Below are positions 8,461 to 17,645 of a stretch of DNA of 64,000 bases, one piece after another. The stretch lies in the NCBI GenBank assembly GCA_013204985.1, contig JABMLG010000002.1, forward strand, positions 310,001-374,000, read 5' to 3'. Positions within the stretch are counted from its first letter, which is position 1, and each line of letters opens with the position of its first letter. The position numbers and the translations under genes are program-made. Source of the DNA: Microbacteriaceae bacterium VKM Ac-2855 (lineage in GTDB: Bacteria; Actinomycetota; Actinomycetes; Actinomycetales; Microbacteriaceae). A model generated the notes under the pieces. It searched no databases, had not been told where the DNA came from, and saw only the letters and a list, made by a program, of their open reading frames with translations.

Positions 8461-8561
8461 ACCCCCACCTTGGCGCGTCGAGCGTCGCATCGGAAGTCCG
8501 AATCTCCGTTCGCTCTCCGCGTCTTCGGCTGTCGCCGACGACGCCCCGATGCCAGGCTTGA

Positions 8562-9409
<848 letters not shown>

Positions 9410-9410
<1 letters not shown>

Positions 9411-10240
9411 TGCGCGTCCTGCTCACCGGAGGAACCGGCTACATCGGCGCGCGTGTGCTCGCCTCGCTGCTCGCCGCCGGCCACGAGGTCACCGCACTCG
9501 TGCGCCGGAAGGACGCCGTCGCCGCGGTCGAAGCCGCTGGAGCGACCGCGCTCCTGGGCGACATCGGCGAGGGCGCGTGGCTCGCAGACCGACTCACCGA
9601 GGTGGACGGCGCGATCCACACCGCCGACCTCGGCGAGGACGGCGACCGCATCGTGGTGCAGGCGGTCGCCGAAGCGTTCTCGGGCACGGGCAAGCCGTAC
9701 GTGCACACGAGCGGTGTCTGGATCTGGGGTGACGGCGACGACATCGTCGAGAACGATCCGTTCGCGCCGCCCGCTCTCACGGCGTGGCGGCTGGGAACCG
9801 AGGGGGAGCTCCTGGCGACGAGGGGAGCCCGCATCGGCATCGTCGCGCCGGGGATCGTCTACGGCTACGGCGCCGGGATTCCGGCGAGTGTGGCCGCATC
9901 CGCCCCGCTGACGGTCGGTACGGGCGAGCAGCACTGGGTGACCGTGCACGTCGACGACCTGGCGGCGCTCTACGTGCTCGTGCTCGAGTCGGGCGATGAC
10001 GGCAGCTACTACATCGGCGCGAGCGGTCAGAACCCGAGCGTCGCGGAGTTGACCGCGGCGGTCGGCGGCGAGATCGTCACCGAGTCGGGTGACGCAGCTC
10101 GCGAGCGTCTCGGCAGCGACTTCGCGGATGCGCTGCTCCTCGATCAGCAGACGACGGGGTCGCGGGCGCGCCTGCTGGGCTGGGCGCCGTCCGGTCCGTC
10201 ACTGCTCGACGAGTTGGCGACGGGGAGGTACGCCCGCTGA
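9410..10240 (+). CDS. NAD-dependent epimerase/dehydratase family protein
   Basis: A 276-residue extended/atypical SDR. The N-terminus MRVLLTGGTGYIGARVLASL carries the GxxGxxG dinucleotide motif, and HTADLGEDGDRI and WIWGDGDDIVEN follow in the order seen in NAD(P)-binding isomerase-like proteins. The canonical YxxxK is not evident, which puts it among the NmrA-like or atypical members. The ATG overlapping the previous stop is preferred over an in-frame GTG one codon upstream. Cytoplasmic; substrate unknown; co-transcribed with the AKR at 8565. Confidence 0.82.
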
Positions 10241-10251
10241 GAGCCGAGGCC

Positions 10252-11058
10252 TTATCGGACCCGCGTCGCGATGGTGACGCGGGTCAGATACGGCACGTCG
10301 TACACCTCTCGACCGGCGAGGTCCGGATGCGCGTCCAGCAACTCGTCGATCTCGGCGAGAACGGCGGCGCGCTCCGCCTCGGGCTTCACGATCATGTAGC
10401 TGCGCGAGGCGACCATGGCGTGCAGCTGTTCTCGGCTCAGCGGGTTCGACCAGCAGAACTCGGCGTGCGCGTGCCGCTGCAGCTCCGCACCCAGTGCGGG
10501 GTGCACGGTGTCGTAGCGTTCGGCCTCGGACGCACCCATGATCGCCCCCAAGCGCGCCACCCATTCGACGCTCTCGTCGCGGATGTTCCAGACCAGGCCG
10601 AGCACGCCGTCCGGCACGAGCACGCGCGCGATCTCGGCCGTCGCGACGGGCGGATCGACCCAGTGCCAGGCCTGCGCGAACGTCACGAGCTCGGCGGATG
10701 CGGTGGGCAGCGGCATCGATTCCGCGGAGCCGGCGAGCGCGGTCACCGGGGGAAGCTCCGTCGCGAGCCGCCCGCGCATCTGATCATCCGGTTCGACGGC
10801 GGTCACCTCCAGCTCGCGTGCGAGCAGCGAACGGGTGAACTTGCCGGTGCCGGCACCGACGTCGACCGCGCGGATGCGGCCCGCGGCGGGGACGCCCGCC
10901 GCTCGTGCCCGTGCCGGAACCCGGGCGGCTCCGGCCCGATCGGGCGCGTGCGCGAGCAACCAGTCGACGGCGTCGTCGGGGTACCCGGGCCGGCCGCGCT
11001 CGTAGTCGTCGACCGAGGCGCCGAAGGACAGGGCGAGGTGCGGATCGCGTGAGCTCAT
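10252..11058 (-). CDS. Class I SAM-dependent methyltransferase
   Basis: A 268-residue protein of the UbiE/BioC-like superfamily. The start, LALSFGASVDDYERGRPGYP, is the typical SFGxxAxxYExxRPxYP entry motif; motif I is IRAVDVGAGTGKFTRSLL, post-I Asp/Glu VTAVEPDDQM, and motif III VPDGVLGLVWNIRD. An inserted Arg/Ala/Gly-rich stretch after HAPDRAGAARV precedes motif I. The methyl acceptor is unknown. A TAGCCT box 6 nt before the ATG indicates a leaderless message. Only 11 bp separate its stop from the convergent epimerase gene, with no visible terminator. Confidence 0.88.
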   Translation of the reverse strand: MSSRDPHLALSFGASVDDYERGRPGYPDDAVDWLLAHAPDRAGAARVPARARAAGVPAAGRIRAVDVGAGTGKFTRSLLARELEVTAVEPDDQMRGRLATELPPVTALAGSAESMPLPTASAELVTFAQAWHWVDPPVATAEIARVLVPDGVLGLVWNIRDESVEWVARLGAIMGASEAERYDTVHPALGAELQRHAHAEFCWSNPLSREQLHAMVASRSYMIVKPEAERAAVLAEIDELLDAHPDLAGREVYDVPYLTRVTIATRVR

Positions 11059-11064
11059 GCCCCG

Positions 11065-11070
11065 AGGCTA
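11065..11070 (-). promoter_or_regulatory. -10 box of a leaderless methyltransferase promoter
   Basis: On the minus strand TAGCCT is followed by 6 nt and then the ATG at 11058; no Shine-Dalgarno intervenes. Confidence 0.55.
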
Positions 11071-11079
11071 CGCCGGGCG

Positions 11080-11526
11080 TCAGGCGTCGGCGAGGCTGCG
11101 GTCGAGGACTTCGAGTCCGTAGACGTAGCCGGTGACGCCCGCGCCGACGATGACGGAGATGGCGATGTCGGAGAGGTAGGAGTGGTGCCGGAACGGCTCG
11201 CGCTTGTGCACATTGCTGATGTGCACCTCCACCAGCGGGAGCTCGGCGGCGAGCAGCGCGTCGCGGATCGCCACGGAGGTGTGCGTGTAGGCGCCCGCGT
11301 TGATCACCACGCCCGCAGCCACGCCGCGCGCCGCGTGGATGCGGTCGATGATGGCGCCCTCGGAGTTGGACTGGAAGAACTCGACCGGACGCCCCAGCGC
11401 GGTGGCCCGGGCGGAGACGATCCGCTCGACGTCGGCGAGGGTGTCGGATCCGTACAGCGTCGGCTCGCGTGTGCCGAGCAGGTTCAGGTTCGGACCGTTG
11501 ACGACGAGGATCGGGGCTGCGCTCAC
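11080..11526 (-). CDS. aroQ: Type II 3-dehydroquinate dehydratase
   Basis: A 148-residue enzyme of the shikimate pathway (third step, dehydroquinate to dehydroshikimate), the normal length for the dodecameric type II form. Visible motifs: [19 protein letters not shown] with the flexible active-site lid, [33 protein letters not shown] and [20 protein letters not shown] containing the catalytic His. The start is a GTG (the encoded N-terminus is MSAAPILVV) with TAGGGT 7 nt upstream, so probably leaderless. No other shikimate gene is adjacent; an AroE-like gene lies at 35609. Confidence 0.96.
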   Translation of the reverse strand: MSAAPILVVNGPNLNLLGTREPTLYGSDTLADVERIVSARATALGRPVEFFQSNSEGAIIDRIHAARGVAAGVVINAGAYTHTSVAIRDALLAAELPLVEVHISNVHKREPFRHHSYLSDIAISVIVGAGVTGYVYGLEVLDRSLADA

Positions 11527-11533
11527 GAGGTCG

Positions 11534-11539
11534 ACCCTA
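11534..11539 (-). promoter_or_regulatory. -10 box of a leaderless aroQ promoter
   Basis: TAGGGT on the minus strand ends 7 nt before the aroQ GTG at 11526, matching the TANNNT rule seen at several genes in the window. Confidence 0.55.
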
Positions 11540-11554
11540 CCGGGCGGTCCTGCG

Positions 11555-12505
11555 TCACACCGGCAGAAGCGGCAGCGCTGCGCGCATCGTGATCAGATCG
11601 CGGGCGTGCCCGTCGAGGCGCGCGTCCTCCTCGGAGACGATCGTCATCGGCGGGATCGGCTCGGCCGAGCCGTCGGACCCGCGCACGACGAAGACGCTCA
11701 TGCACTGCGTGGTGAGCTCGAGTTCGCCCGTGCGCGGATCGCCGGAGCGGACGTGGATCGCGAGGTGCATGCTGCGCGAGCCGGTGTGGATGAGCCGGGC
11801 CTCGACCTCGACCAGATGCCCGATCCGCACGGGACGGTAGAAGTGGATGCCGCCCGAGTAGACGGCCACCGCATCCTGACCCGACCACCGCATGGCCACG
11901 GCGTTCGCCGCTTCGTCGATCCAGCGCATCACGATACCGCCGTGCGCGTTACCACCCCAGTTCACATCGTTGGGCGCGGCGAGGAATCGGAAGACGATCC
12001 GCGGCCCGGTGCCCCGGGTCGTGTACTGCTGGGCTCGCATCACCTCGTGGATGGCGCGGCGCGCCTCGATCCGCGCGGTGGCACCGGTGGCGAGGGTGCG
12101 ATCCTCCGGCGAATCCGGGCTCCAGGAGGGAATCGCGCGGGGCTTCTTCTGCTCGTCGACCGCGACGAAGATCAGCAGGCAGTGCGTGGCGAGACGGCCG
12201 GTGTTCTCGGCTGTTATGCCCCCTCGGGGATCGGTCTGCGAGACGCGCACCAGCACGTGCATGCTCGATCGCCCGGTGTGGATGATCCGAGCCTGCGCTT
12301 CGATCAGGCTGCCGACCGAGATCGGCTGGGTGAAGTGCACGTTGCCGACGTAGGCGGTCACGCAGTAGGCACCGCTCCAGCCGACCGCACACGCGTAGCC
12401 GGCCTTGTCGATCCACTCGAGCACGCGGCCCGCCTGCACGCTGCTGCCGTCGGCCGTCGCATCGCCGGGGGCGGCGAGGAAGCGGAGGGTGATGCGATCG
12501 TTCAT
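11555..12505 (-). CDS. Acyl-CoA thioesterase with two hotdog domains
   Basis: A 316-residue protein made of two tandem hotdog folds. The first (residues about 5-140) has [19 protein letters not shown] and [20 protein letters not shown]; the second (about 165-295) has [20 protein letters not shown] and [19 protein letters not shown]. The acidic residue on each long helix (WIDKAG, WIDEAA) is the position used for catalysis in acyl-CoA thioesterases of the 4HBT/ACOT type. It would hydrolyse acyl-CoAs to free acids in the cytosol; chain length cannot be inferred. It stands alone between aroQ and pckG. Confidence 0.9.
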   Translation of the reverse strand: MNDRITLRFLAAPGDATADGSSVQAGRVLEWIDKAGYACAVGWSGAYCVTAYVGNVHFTQPISVGSLIEAQARIIHTGRSSMHVLVRVSQTDPRGGITAENTGRLATHCLLIFVAVDEQKKPRAIPSWSPDSPEDRTLATGATARIEARRAIHEVMRAQQYTTRGTGPRIVFRFLAAPNDVNWGGNAHGGIVMRWIDEAANAVAMRWSGQDAVAVYSGGIHFYRPVRIGHLVEVEARLIHTGSRSMHLAIHVRSGDPRTGELELTTQCMSVFVVRGSDGSAEPIPPMTIVSEEDARLDGHARDLITMRAALPLLPV

Positions 12506-12537
12506 GCGGGCGCCTCGTGATCAGGGGTCATGGACCT

Positions 12538-12576
12538 CGCGGGTGGCATGCGAGAAAGGGGATGGCGCCACCCGCG
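12538..12576 (-). terminator. Hairpin downstream of pckG
   Basis: CGCGGGTGGC and GCCACCCGCG form a 10-bp perfect stem around an 18-20 nt loop, 49 bp past the pckG stop and before the thioesterase start. Confidence 0.65.
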
Positions 12577-12624
12577 AAGCCCACGTCTGGGTGTGCCGAT
12601 GACGGCACAAGCTCTGTCAGGGCG

Positions 12625-14511
12625 TCAGGCTGCGGCGCGATCCGCGAGGCGCAGGCGCATCTGCAACTCCCACAGCTGCTGACGCAGTTCCGCGGGGAGT
12701 CTCTCGCCGAAGCGGTTGAAGAATTCCTCCGTCGAGGCGCACTCCGCCAGCCAGGCATCCGCCGGCACATCGAAGAGTTCGGCGAGCGCGGCCCGCGTGA
12801 GGTCGAGTCCGTTCGTGTCGAGATCGGTGGGGAGGAGACCGATCGGCGTCTGGACCGCGCCCGCCTTTCCTTCGAGGCGGCGGACGATCCACTGGATCAC
12901 GCGGGCGTTCTCGCCGAAGCCGGGCCAGAGGAACTTTCCGGCGGCGTTCTTGCGGAACCAGTTGACCTGGAAGATCTCGGGGGCGTGGTCGCCGAGGTCG
13001 GTGCCGGTGTCGAGCCAGTGCTGGAAGTAGTCGGCCATGTTGTAGCCGCAGAAGGGGAGCATCGCGAAGGGGTCGCGGCGGAGTTCGCCGACGGTGCCTT
13101 CGGCGGCGGCGGTCTGCTCGGAGGCGATGGTCGCTCCGAGGAACACGCCGTGCTGCCAGCTGGTGGCCTGCGCGACGAGCGGCACGTTCGTGGCGCGACG
13201 GCCACCGAACACGATCGCGTCCAGCGGCACGCCCTCGAAGGCGTCCCAGTCGTCCGAGAGGGTCGGGCACTGCTCGGCCGGCGCGGTGAAGCGGGCGTTC
13301 GGATGCGCGGCGGGGCGGCCGGAGGCGGGGGTCCAGTCGTTGCCCTGCCAGTCGATGAGGTGCTCGGGGGCGTCTTTGGTGAGTCCCTCCCACCAGACGT
13401 CGCCGTCGTCGCGCAATGCGACGTTGGTGAAGATGGTGTTGCCCCACAGCGTCTGCACCGCGTTGGGGTTGGAGACTTCGCCGGTGCCGGGGGCGACGCC
13501 GAAGAATCCGGTCTCGGGGTTCATCGCCCAGAGGCGTCCATCCGCACCCTTCTTCATCCAGGTGATGTCATCGCCCAGGGTTTCCACGCGCCAGCCGGGC
13601 AGGGTGGGTTGCATCATCGCGAGGTTGGTCTTGCCGCACGCGGAGGGGAACGCGGCGGCGAGGTGGAAGTTGCGGCCTTCGGGGGAGACGACGCGGATGA
13701 GGAGCATGTGCTCGGCGAGCCAGCCTTCCTGGCGGCCCATGGCGGAGGCGATGCGCAGGGCGAAGCACTTCTTGGCCAGGAGGGCATTGCCGCCGTAGCC
13801 GGAGCCGAAGGAGTAGATCTCGCGGGTCTCAGGGAACTGGGTGATGTACTTCGTCGGGTTGCACGGCCAAGCGACATCGGCGCGTTCGATGCCGTCGGTG
13901 CTCACGAGGGGGTAGCCGACGGAGTGCACACCCTTCACGAACTCGGTGTCGTCCTCGAACGCGGCGAGAGGTGCGGAGCCGACGCGGGCCATGATCCGCA
14001 TGTTCAGCACCGCGTACTCGGAGTCGGTGAGCTGCACGCCCAGCTGCGAGAGCGGGCCGCCGACGGGGCCCATCGAGAACGGCACGACGTACATCGTGCG
14101 CCCACGCATCGCGCCGTCGAAGTAGGGGGCTAGTTCGGCCTTCATCGCGGTGGCTTCGCGCCAGTTGTTGGTGGGGCCGGCATCCGCTTCGTCGGTGGTG
14201 CAGATGAAGGTGCGGTCCTCGACGCGGGCGACATCGCCCGGGTCGGTGCGGGCGAGGAACGAGCCGGGACGCCATTCGGGGTTGAGGCGGATGAGTTTCC
14301 CGGCGGCGACCATGCGGTCCGTGAGCCGGTACCACTCGGCGGGGGAGCCGTCGGCCCACTCGATCGTGTCGGGCTGCAGCATGGCCGCCTGCTCGGCGAC
14401 CCACGCCAGCAGCGGCGCCGGTACGTTCGCCGGCTGCAGACCCGCGGGCACGGCGATCGGCGCGGTCATGGTGCTCGGCTCGAGCTCGGTGATGTTGTGC
14501 AGGATGGTCAT
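12625..14511 (-). CDS. pckG: Phosphoenolpyruvate carboxykinase (GTP)
   Basis: A 628-residue GTP-dependent PEPCK, converting oxaloacetate to PEP at the entry of gluconeogenesis. The kinase-1a P-loop is [18 protein letters not shown]; the Mn2+/active-site region is [20 protein letters not shown]; the guanine-binding region FPWPGFGEN is present as [16 protein letters not shown]-loop and substrate residues are in [11 protein letters not shown]. The start at 14511 has AGGAG 5 nt upstream. It is divergent from a RamB-like regulator, a family known to control acetate and gluconeogenic genes in Corynebacterium, so regulation by that neighbour is a reasonable inference. Confidence 0.97.
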   Translation of the reverse strand: MTILHNITELEPSTMTAPIAVPAGLQPANVPAPLLAWVAEQAAMLQPDTIEWADGSPAEWYRLTDRMVAAGKLIRLNPEWRPGSFLARTDPGDVARVEDRTFICTTDEADAGPTNNWREATAMKAELAPYFDGAMRGRTMYVVPFSMGPVGGPLSQLGVQLTDSEYAVLNMRIMARVGSAPLAAFEDDTEFVKGVHSVGYPLVSTDGIERADVAWPCNPTKYITQFPETREIYSFGSGYGGNALLAKKCFALRIASAMGRQEGWLAEHMLLIRVVSPEGRNFHLAAAFPSACGKTNLAMMQPTLPGWRVETLGDDITWMKKGADGRLWAMNPETGFFGVAPGTGEVSNPNAVQTLWGNTIFTNVALRDDGDVWWEGLTKDAPEHLIDWQGNDWTPASGRPAAHPNARFTAPAEQCPTLSDDWDAFEGVPLDAIVFGGRRATNVPLVAQATSWQHGVFLGATIASEQTAAAEGTVGELRRDPFAMLPFCGYNMADYFQHWLDTGTDLGDHAPEIFQVNWFRKNAAGKFLWPGFGENARVIQWIVRRLEGKAGAVQTPIGLLPTDLDTNGLDLTRAALAELFDVPADAWLAECASTEEFFNRFGERLPAELRQQLWELQMRLRLADRAAA

Positions 14512-14691
14512 GGCGCTCCTCTTTCGATTCAGTCGGCGTCGACGAGATGGGGAGTGGTCGGGTAGCCGGTTCGCTCAAGAACTGGCGTCTGCTGCAACGA
14601 TGCGGCATTCTGGAGGGGTATTTCCGAGCCTGGTGCCGTAAAAAGCGGGCATAATTTCGGTTCAGTAAGAAGTTGCTGCGAAGGAGCCGCT
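14512..14691. promoter_or_regulatory. Divergent pckG / RamB-like regulator promoter region
   Basis: This 180-bp gap must hold both promoters. A CATAAT hexamer at 14650-14655 lies about 36 nt before the regulator's GTG and could be its -10; no convincing -35 accompanies it. AAGGAG precedes the GTG by 5 nt. I did not find a clear copy of the corynebacterial RamB site, so operator placement is unresolved. Confidence 0.4.
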
Positions 14692-16143
14692 GTGAGCGAG
14701 ACCGCGACCGGGACGGACGCCGCCCTGCTGGGCCAGCGCATCCGTCATTTCCGCACCCAACGTGGCCTCACCCTCGGCCAGCTCGCCACGCGTGTGGGGG
14801 TCTCCGGCAGCCAGCTGTCGCTGGTCGAGACCGGGCGCCGCGAGCCGAGACTGTCGCTGATGCAGTCGATCGCGACCGGCCTCGGGATCGAGCTGGCGCA
14901 GCTGCTCTCGGATGAACCGCCGACGGAGCGCGCGGCGCTCGAGATCGAACTCGCACGGGTGCAGAAGGGGTCGCTCTACCGCTCCCTCGGACTGCCCGAG
15001 TTCAAGGTGAACAAGGGCTTGGCGACTCCGGCCCTCGAAGCGTTCCTCGGCGTCTACCGCGAACTCGCGCGGCGCAAGAACGAGGCCTCGGCCACGCCCG
15101 AAGAAGCGCGACGGGCGAATACGCAGCAGCGCCTCGAGCTGCGCGAGCGCAACTCCTACCTGCCCGAGATCGAAGAGATGGCGAGCGAGATGCTCCGCAT
15201 CGTGGGCCACCGCGGCGGCGCGCTCACCCACAGCTCCGTCTCGAAGATGGCCCGGCACCTCGGCTTCGAGATCATCCACGTCGGCGACCTGCCGCACTCC
15301 GCCCGCTCGGTGATCGATCTGGCCAACGGGCGCATCTACCTGCCGCCGGCCTCGATCCCCGGGGGTCACGGGCTGCGCGCGCTCGCCCTGCAGGCGATGG
15401 CGCACCGACTGCTCGGTCATGAGCGGCCCGACACCTACGCCGACTTCCTGCGCCAGCGTCTCGAGATCAACTACTTCGCCGCTGCCTGCCTGATGCCGCT
15501 CGAACCCGCCGTCGCCTTCTTGCTCGAAGCCAAGCGCGAGCGCGACATCTCCGTCGAGGATTTCCGCGACGGCTTCGGTGTGACGCATGAGGCGGCGGCG
15601 CTGCGCTTCACCAACCTGCTCACCTCGCACCTCGACATCCGGATGCACTTCCTCCGCGTCCTCGGCGACGGCGCGATCCAGAAGGCCTACGAGAACGACG
15701 GCATCCCGCTCCCGACCGACGTGACCGGCGCGGTCGAGGGCCAGCTGGTCTGCAAGTACTGGTCCGCGCGCTCGGCCTTCTCGCGCACCAACCGCACCAC
15801 CGAGTACTACCAGTACGTCGACACGCCGGCCGGAACCTTCTGGTCGGCCTCGCAGACCGGCACCACGGCGACGGAGGAGTACTCGATCACGGTCGGCGTG
15901 CCGTTCGCGGATGCGCGCTGGTTCCGCGGCCGCGACACCGACCGCCGCGAACTCTCGCGCTGCCCCGACGAGTCCTGCTGCCGCCGGGCGCCGTCGGAGC
16001 TGGCGGCCCGCTGGGACGGCAACGCGTGGCCGTCCGCCCGGCTGCACGCGCACATCCTGGCGCCGCTGCCCAGCGGCACCTTCCCGGGCATCGACGACGC
16101 CGAGGTCTACGCCTTCTTGGATGCCCACGCCCAGGAGTCCTGA
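14692..16143 (+). CDS. RamB-like XRE/short-chain fatty acyl regulator
   Basis: A 483-residue regulator with an N-terminal XRE helix-turn-helix (residues about 14-68: IRHFRTQRGLTLGQLATRVG, SGSQLSLVETGRREP), a central ImmA/IrrE-like domain and a C-terminal DUF2083-type domain with a Cys cluster (SRCPDESCCRR). This is the architecture of RamB of Corynebacterium and Rv0465c of mycobacteria, which respond to carbon source and act on acetate and glyoxylate genes. Where active metallopeptidases have HExxH, this one reads AHRLLGH without the Glu, so it is a sensor rather than a protease. GTG start with AAGGAG. Divergence from pckG suggests pckG as a target. Confidence 0.9.
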   Translation: MSETATGTDAALLGQRIRHFRTQRGLTLGQLATRVGVSGSQLSLVETGRREPRLSLMQSIATGLGIELAQLLSDEPPTERAALEIELARVQKGSLYRSLGLPEFKVNKGLATPALEAFLGVYRELARRKNEASATPEEARRANTQQRLELRERNSYLPEIEEMASEMLRIVGHRGGALTHSSVSKMARHLGFEIIHVGDLPHSARSVIDLANGRIYLPPASIPGGHGLRALALQAMAHRLLGHERPDTYADFLRQRLEINYFAAACLMPLEPAVAFLLEAKRERDISVEDFRDGFGVTHEAAALRFTNLLTSHLDIRMHFLRVLGDGAIQKAYENDGIPLPTDVTGAVEGQLVCKYWSARSAFSRTNRTTEYYQYVDTPAGTFWSASQTGTTATEEYSITVGVPFADARWFRGRDTDRRELSRCPDESCCRRAPSELAARWDGNAWPSARLHAHILAPLPSGTFPGIDDAEVYAFLDAHAQES

Positions 16144-16162
16144 GCAGGGCCTGGGTCGCGAC

Positions 16163-16257
16163 CATTCTCCCTCGCCCGCGGTTGAAACGGCCGGGCAAGG
16201 ATGAACGGGCTGGTTGCGTCCTCGCCCGCTCGCTTGTTCCTGCCGCGAGGAAGAATG
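16163..16257. terminator. Nested foldback between convergent genes
   Basis: Outer arms CATTCTCCCTCGC (16163-16175) and GCGAGGAAGAATG (16245-16257) pair at 12 of 13 positions; inside, CGGGCAAGGA pairs with TCCTCGCCCG at 9 of 10. It occupies the gap between the RamB-like gene and the SorC-type gene and probably terminates both. Confidence 0.6.
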
Positions 16258-16263
16258 CGGGGG

Positions 16264-17262
16264 CTACGGGGTGACGAGCGCCCGAGCGGTGCCTTCGTCG
16301 AGGATGAGATCGGTCACCAGGCCGGCGGCGAGGGCGCCGCGCAGGCCGGGCAGCTTCGAGGCACCGGCCACGACGCAGATCCGACGCGACGCGCGGGCGA
16401 CGGTGGAGAGGTCCGGGCCGCTTGCACGTTCGTTCATCGGGATGTCGTCCCAGCTGCCGTCGGCCCGGTAGAACACCGTCGCCACGTCGCCGACGACTCC
16501 GGAGGCGCTGAGCGAGGAGAAGTCCGAGGGCTCCAGGTAGCCGCCGATGTAGACCTTCGACGGCACCGCCGAGAAGGGTGAACCGAGACCGAAGAGCGCG
16601 ACGTCCATCCGCTGCTGCAGCTCGAGGACACGGGTCGTCGAGCGTTCGCGCCAAACGGCACGCTTGGTCATGGGATCATCGAAGAACGCCGGCACCGGGA
16701 ACTGCTGCACCTTCGCCGCGTACGCGTCACCGAAGCGGCGGAGGATCTCGCTCGAATAGTTGATGCCGGTGGTCTCGGTGTTGCCGGCGCCGTTGAGCTG
16801 CACGATCTGCGTGTTGTGCGTCTCCTTCGCGATCAGGTGCCGGCTGATCGCGCTCATCGTCGAACCCCAGGCGATGCCGACGATCATGTTCGAGTCGATG
16901 AACTGACCCAGGATGCGCGCTGCCGACAGTGCGACCCGCTCGAGTCGATCGATCTCGCTGGTGTGGTCGGGCACCGGCACGATGTGCACCGTGATGTCGT
17001 AAAGGGCGCGCACCTCGGCGGCGAGCGTGCTCGCGCGGTCGAGGGGGGAGCGGATCTGGATGTCGACGAGGCCGGTTGCACGCGCGTGCGACAGCAGGCG
17101 CGAGACCGAGGAGCGCGAGGTGTGCAACTCGTGCGCGATCGCATCCATCGTCAGGTCCTGCATGTAATACAGCTGAGCCGCCCGCAGCGCGTCACGCGTC
17201 TTGTCCGGATGCGTCGCGTGCGTGGTCTCGTCGAGCTCGACGACGGGTCGCACGGGCGTCAT
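16264..17262 (-). CDS. SorC/DeoR-type sugar-binding transcriptional regulator
   Basis: A 332-residue regulator with an N-terminal HTH (LYYMQDLTMDAIAHELHTSR, SSVSRLLSHARATGLVDIQI) and a C-terminal sugar-binding domain typical of the SorC family (MIVGIAWGSTMSAISRHL, MDVALFGLGSPFSAV, AAGLVTDLILDEGTARALV) that normally binds a phosphorylated sugar. The ATG at 17262 has GAAGGAGG 7 nt upstream. It is divergent from glpD-glpF-glpK, which makes a glycerol-module regulator the likely role and glycerol-3-phosphate or another phosphosugar the likely effector (inference). Candidate operators are at 17305, 17452 and 19450. Confidence 0.88.
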   Translation of the reverse strand: MTPVRPVVELDETTHATHPDKTRDALRAAQLYYMQDLTMDAIAHELHTSRSSVSRLLSHARATGLVDIQIRSPLDRASTLAAEVRALYDITVHIVPVPDHTSEIDRLERVALSAARILGQFIDSNMIVGIAWGSTMSAISRHLIAKETHNTQIVQLNGAGNTETTGINYSSEILRRFGDAYAAKVQQFPVPAFFDDPMTKRAVWRERSTTRVLELQQRMDVALFGLGSPFSAVPSKVYIGGYLEPSDFSSLSASGVVGDVATVFYRADGSWDDIPMNERASGPDLSTVARASRRICVVAGASKLPGLRGALAAGLVTDLILDEGTARALVTP

Positions 17263-17645
17263 GACGGGCCTCCTTCTCAGGACTCCCTGCCGCGCACGAG
17301 GAGGCGTGCACGAATGTCCAGGTGTACTGATCGTACGACCGGCGGCTCGGGAATGGTGCGAAAAACGCTCGAATGCGATCTCGTCCGTCCCCGTCTCGAC
17401 GAGGGGGACGCTCGCACGCCGCCTTCGCCGGACGTGACGACGCCGCGAGGTCGTGCACGTATGTCCAAGCGGCTTGCGCGCATGTGATGACGGGCGAATG
17501 ATGAGCGAGTCGGATCGCGACGATCGCTGTTCACCTCCGGGGAGCAAGGTAGTCGCGGCCGCGACTTCCACCGTCGTCGGTGAGCTCAGCATCCTCCTCG
17601 ACGGTGATCCTCGGCACACACCAACGACACGAAGGCGAGTACGAA
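17263..17645. promoter_or_regulatory. Divergent regulator/glpD intergenic region with repeated operator motif
   Basis: This 383-bp gap holds no credible gene. CGTGCACGAATGTCCAGG (17305-17322) and CGTGCACGTATGTCCAAG (17452-17469) match at 16 of 18 positions on the same strand, 147 bp apart, each including the palindrome CGTGCACG. The first lies 43 bp upstream of the regulator start, the second 177 bp upstream of glpD. A third, weaker copy in the opposite orientation precedes glpF. Confidence 0.65.

Noticed and set aside
14512..14691. Corynebacterial-type RamB box
   Set aside because: Only weak partial resemblances such as AGAACTGG were seen, not a full match.
15361..15480. Active ImmA/IrrE-type protease in the RamB-like protein
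   Set aside because: The HExxH position reads HRLLGH without the Glu needed for catalysis.
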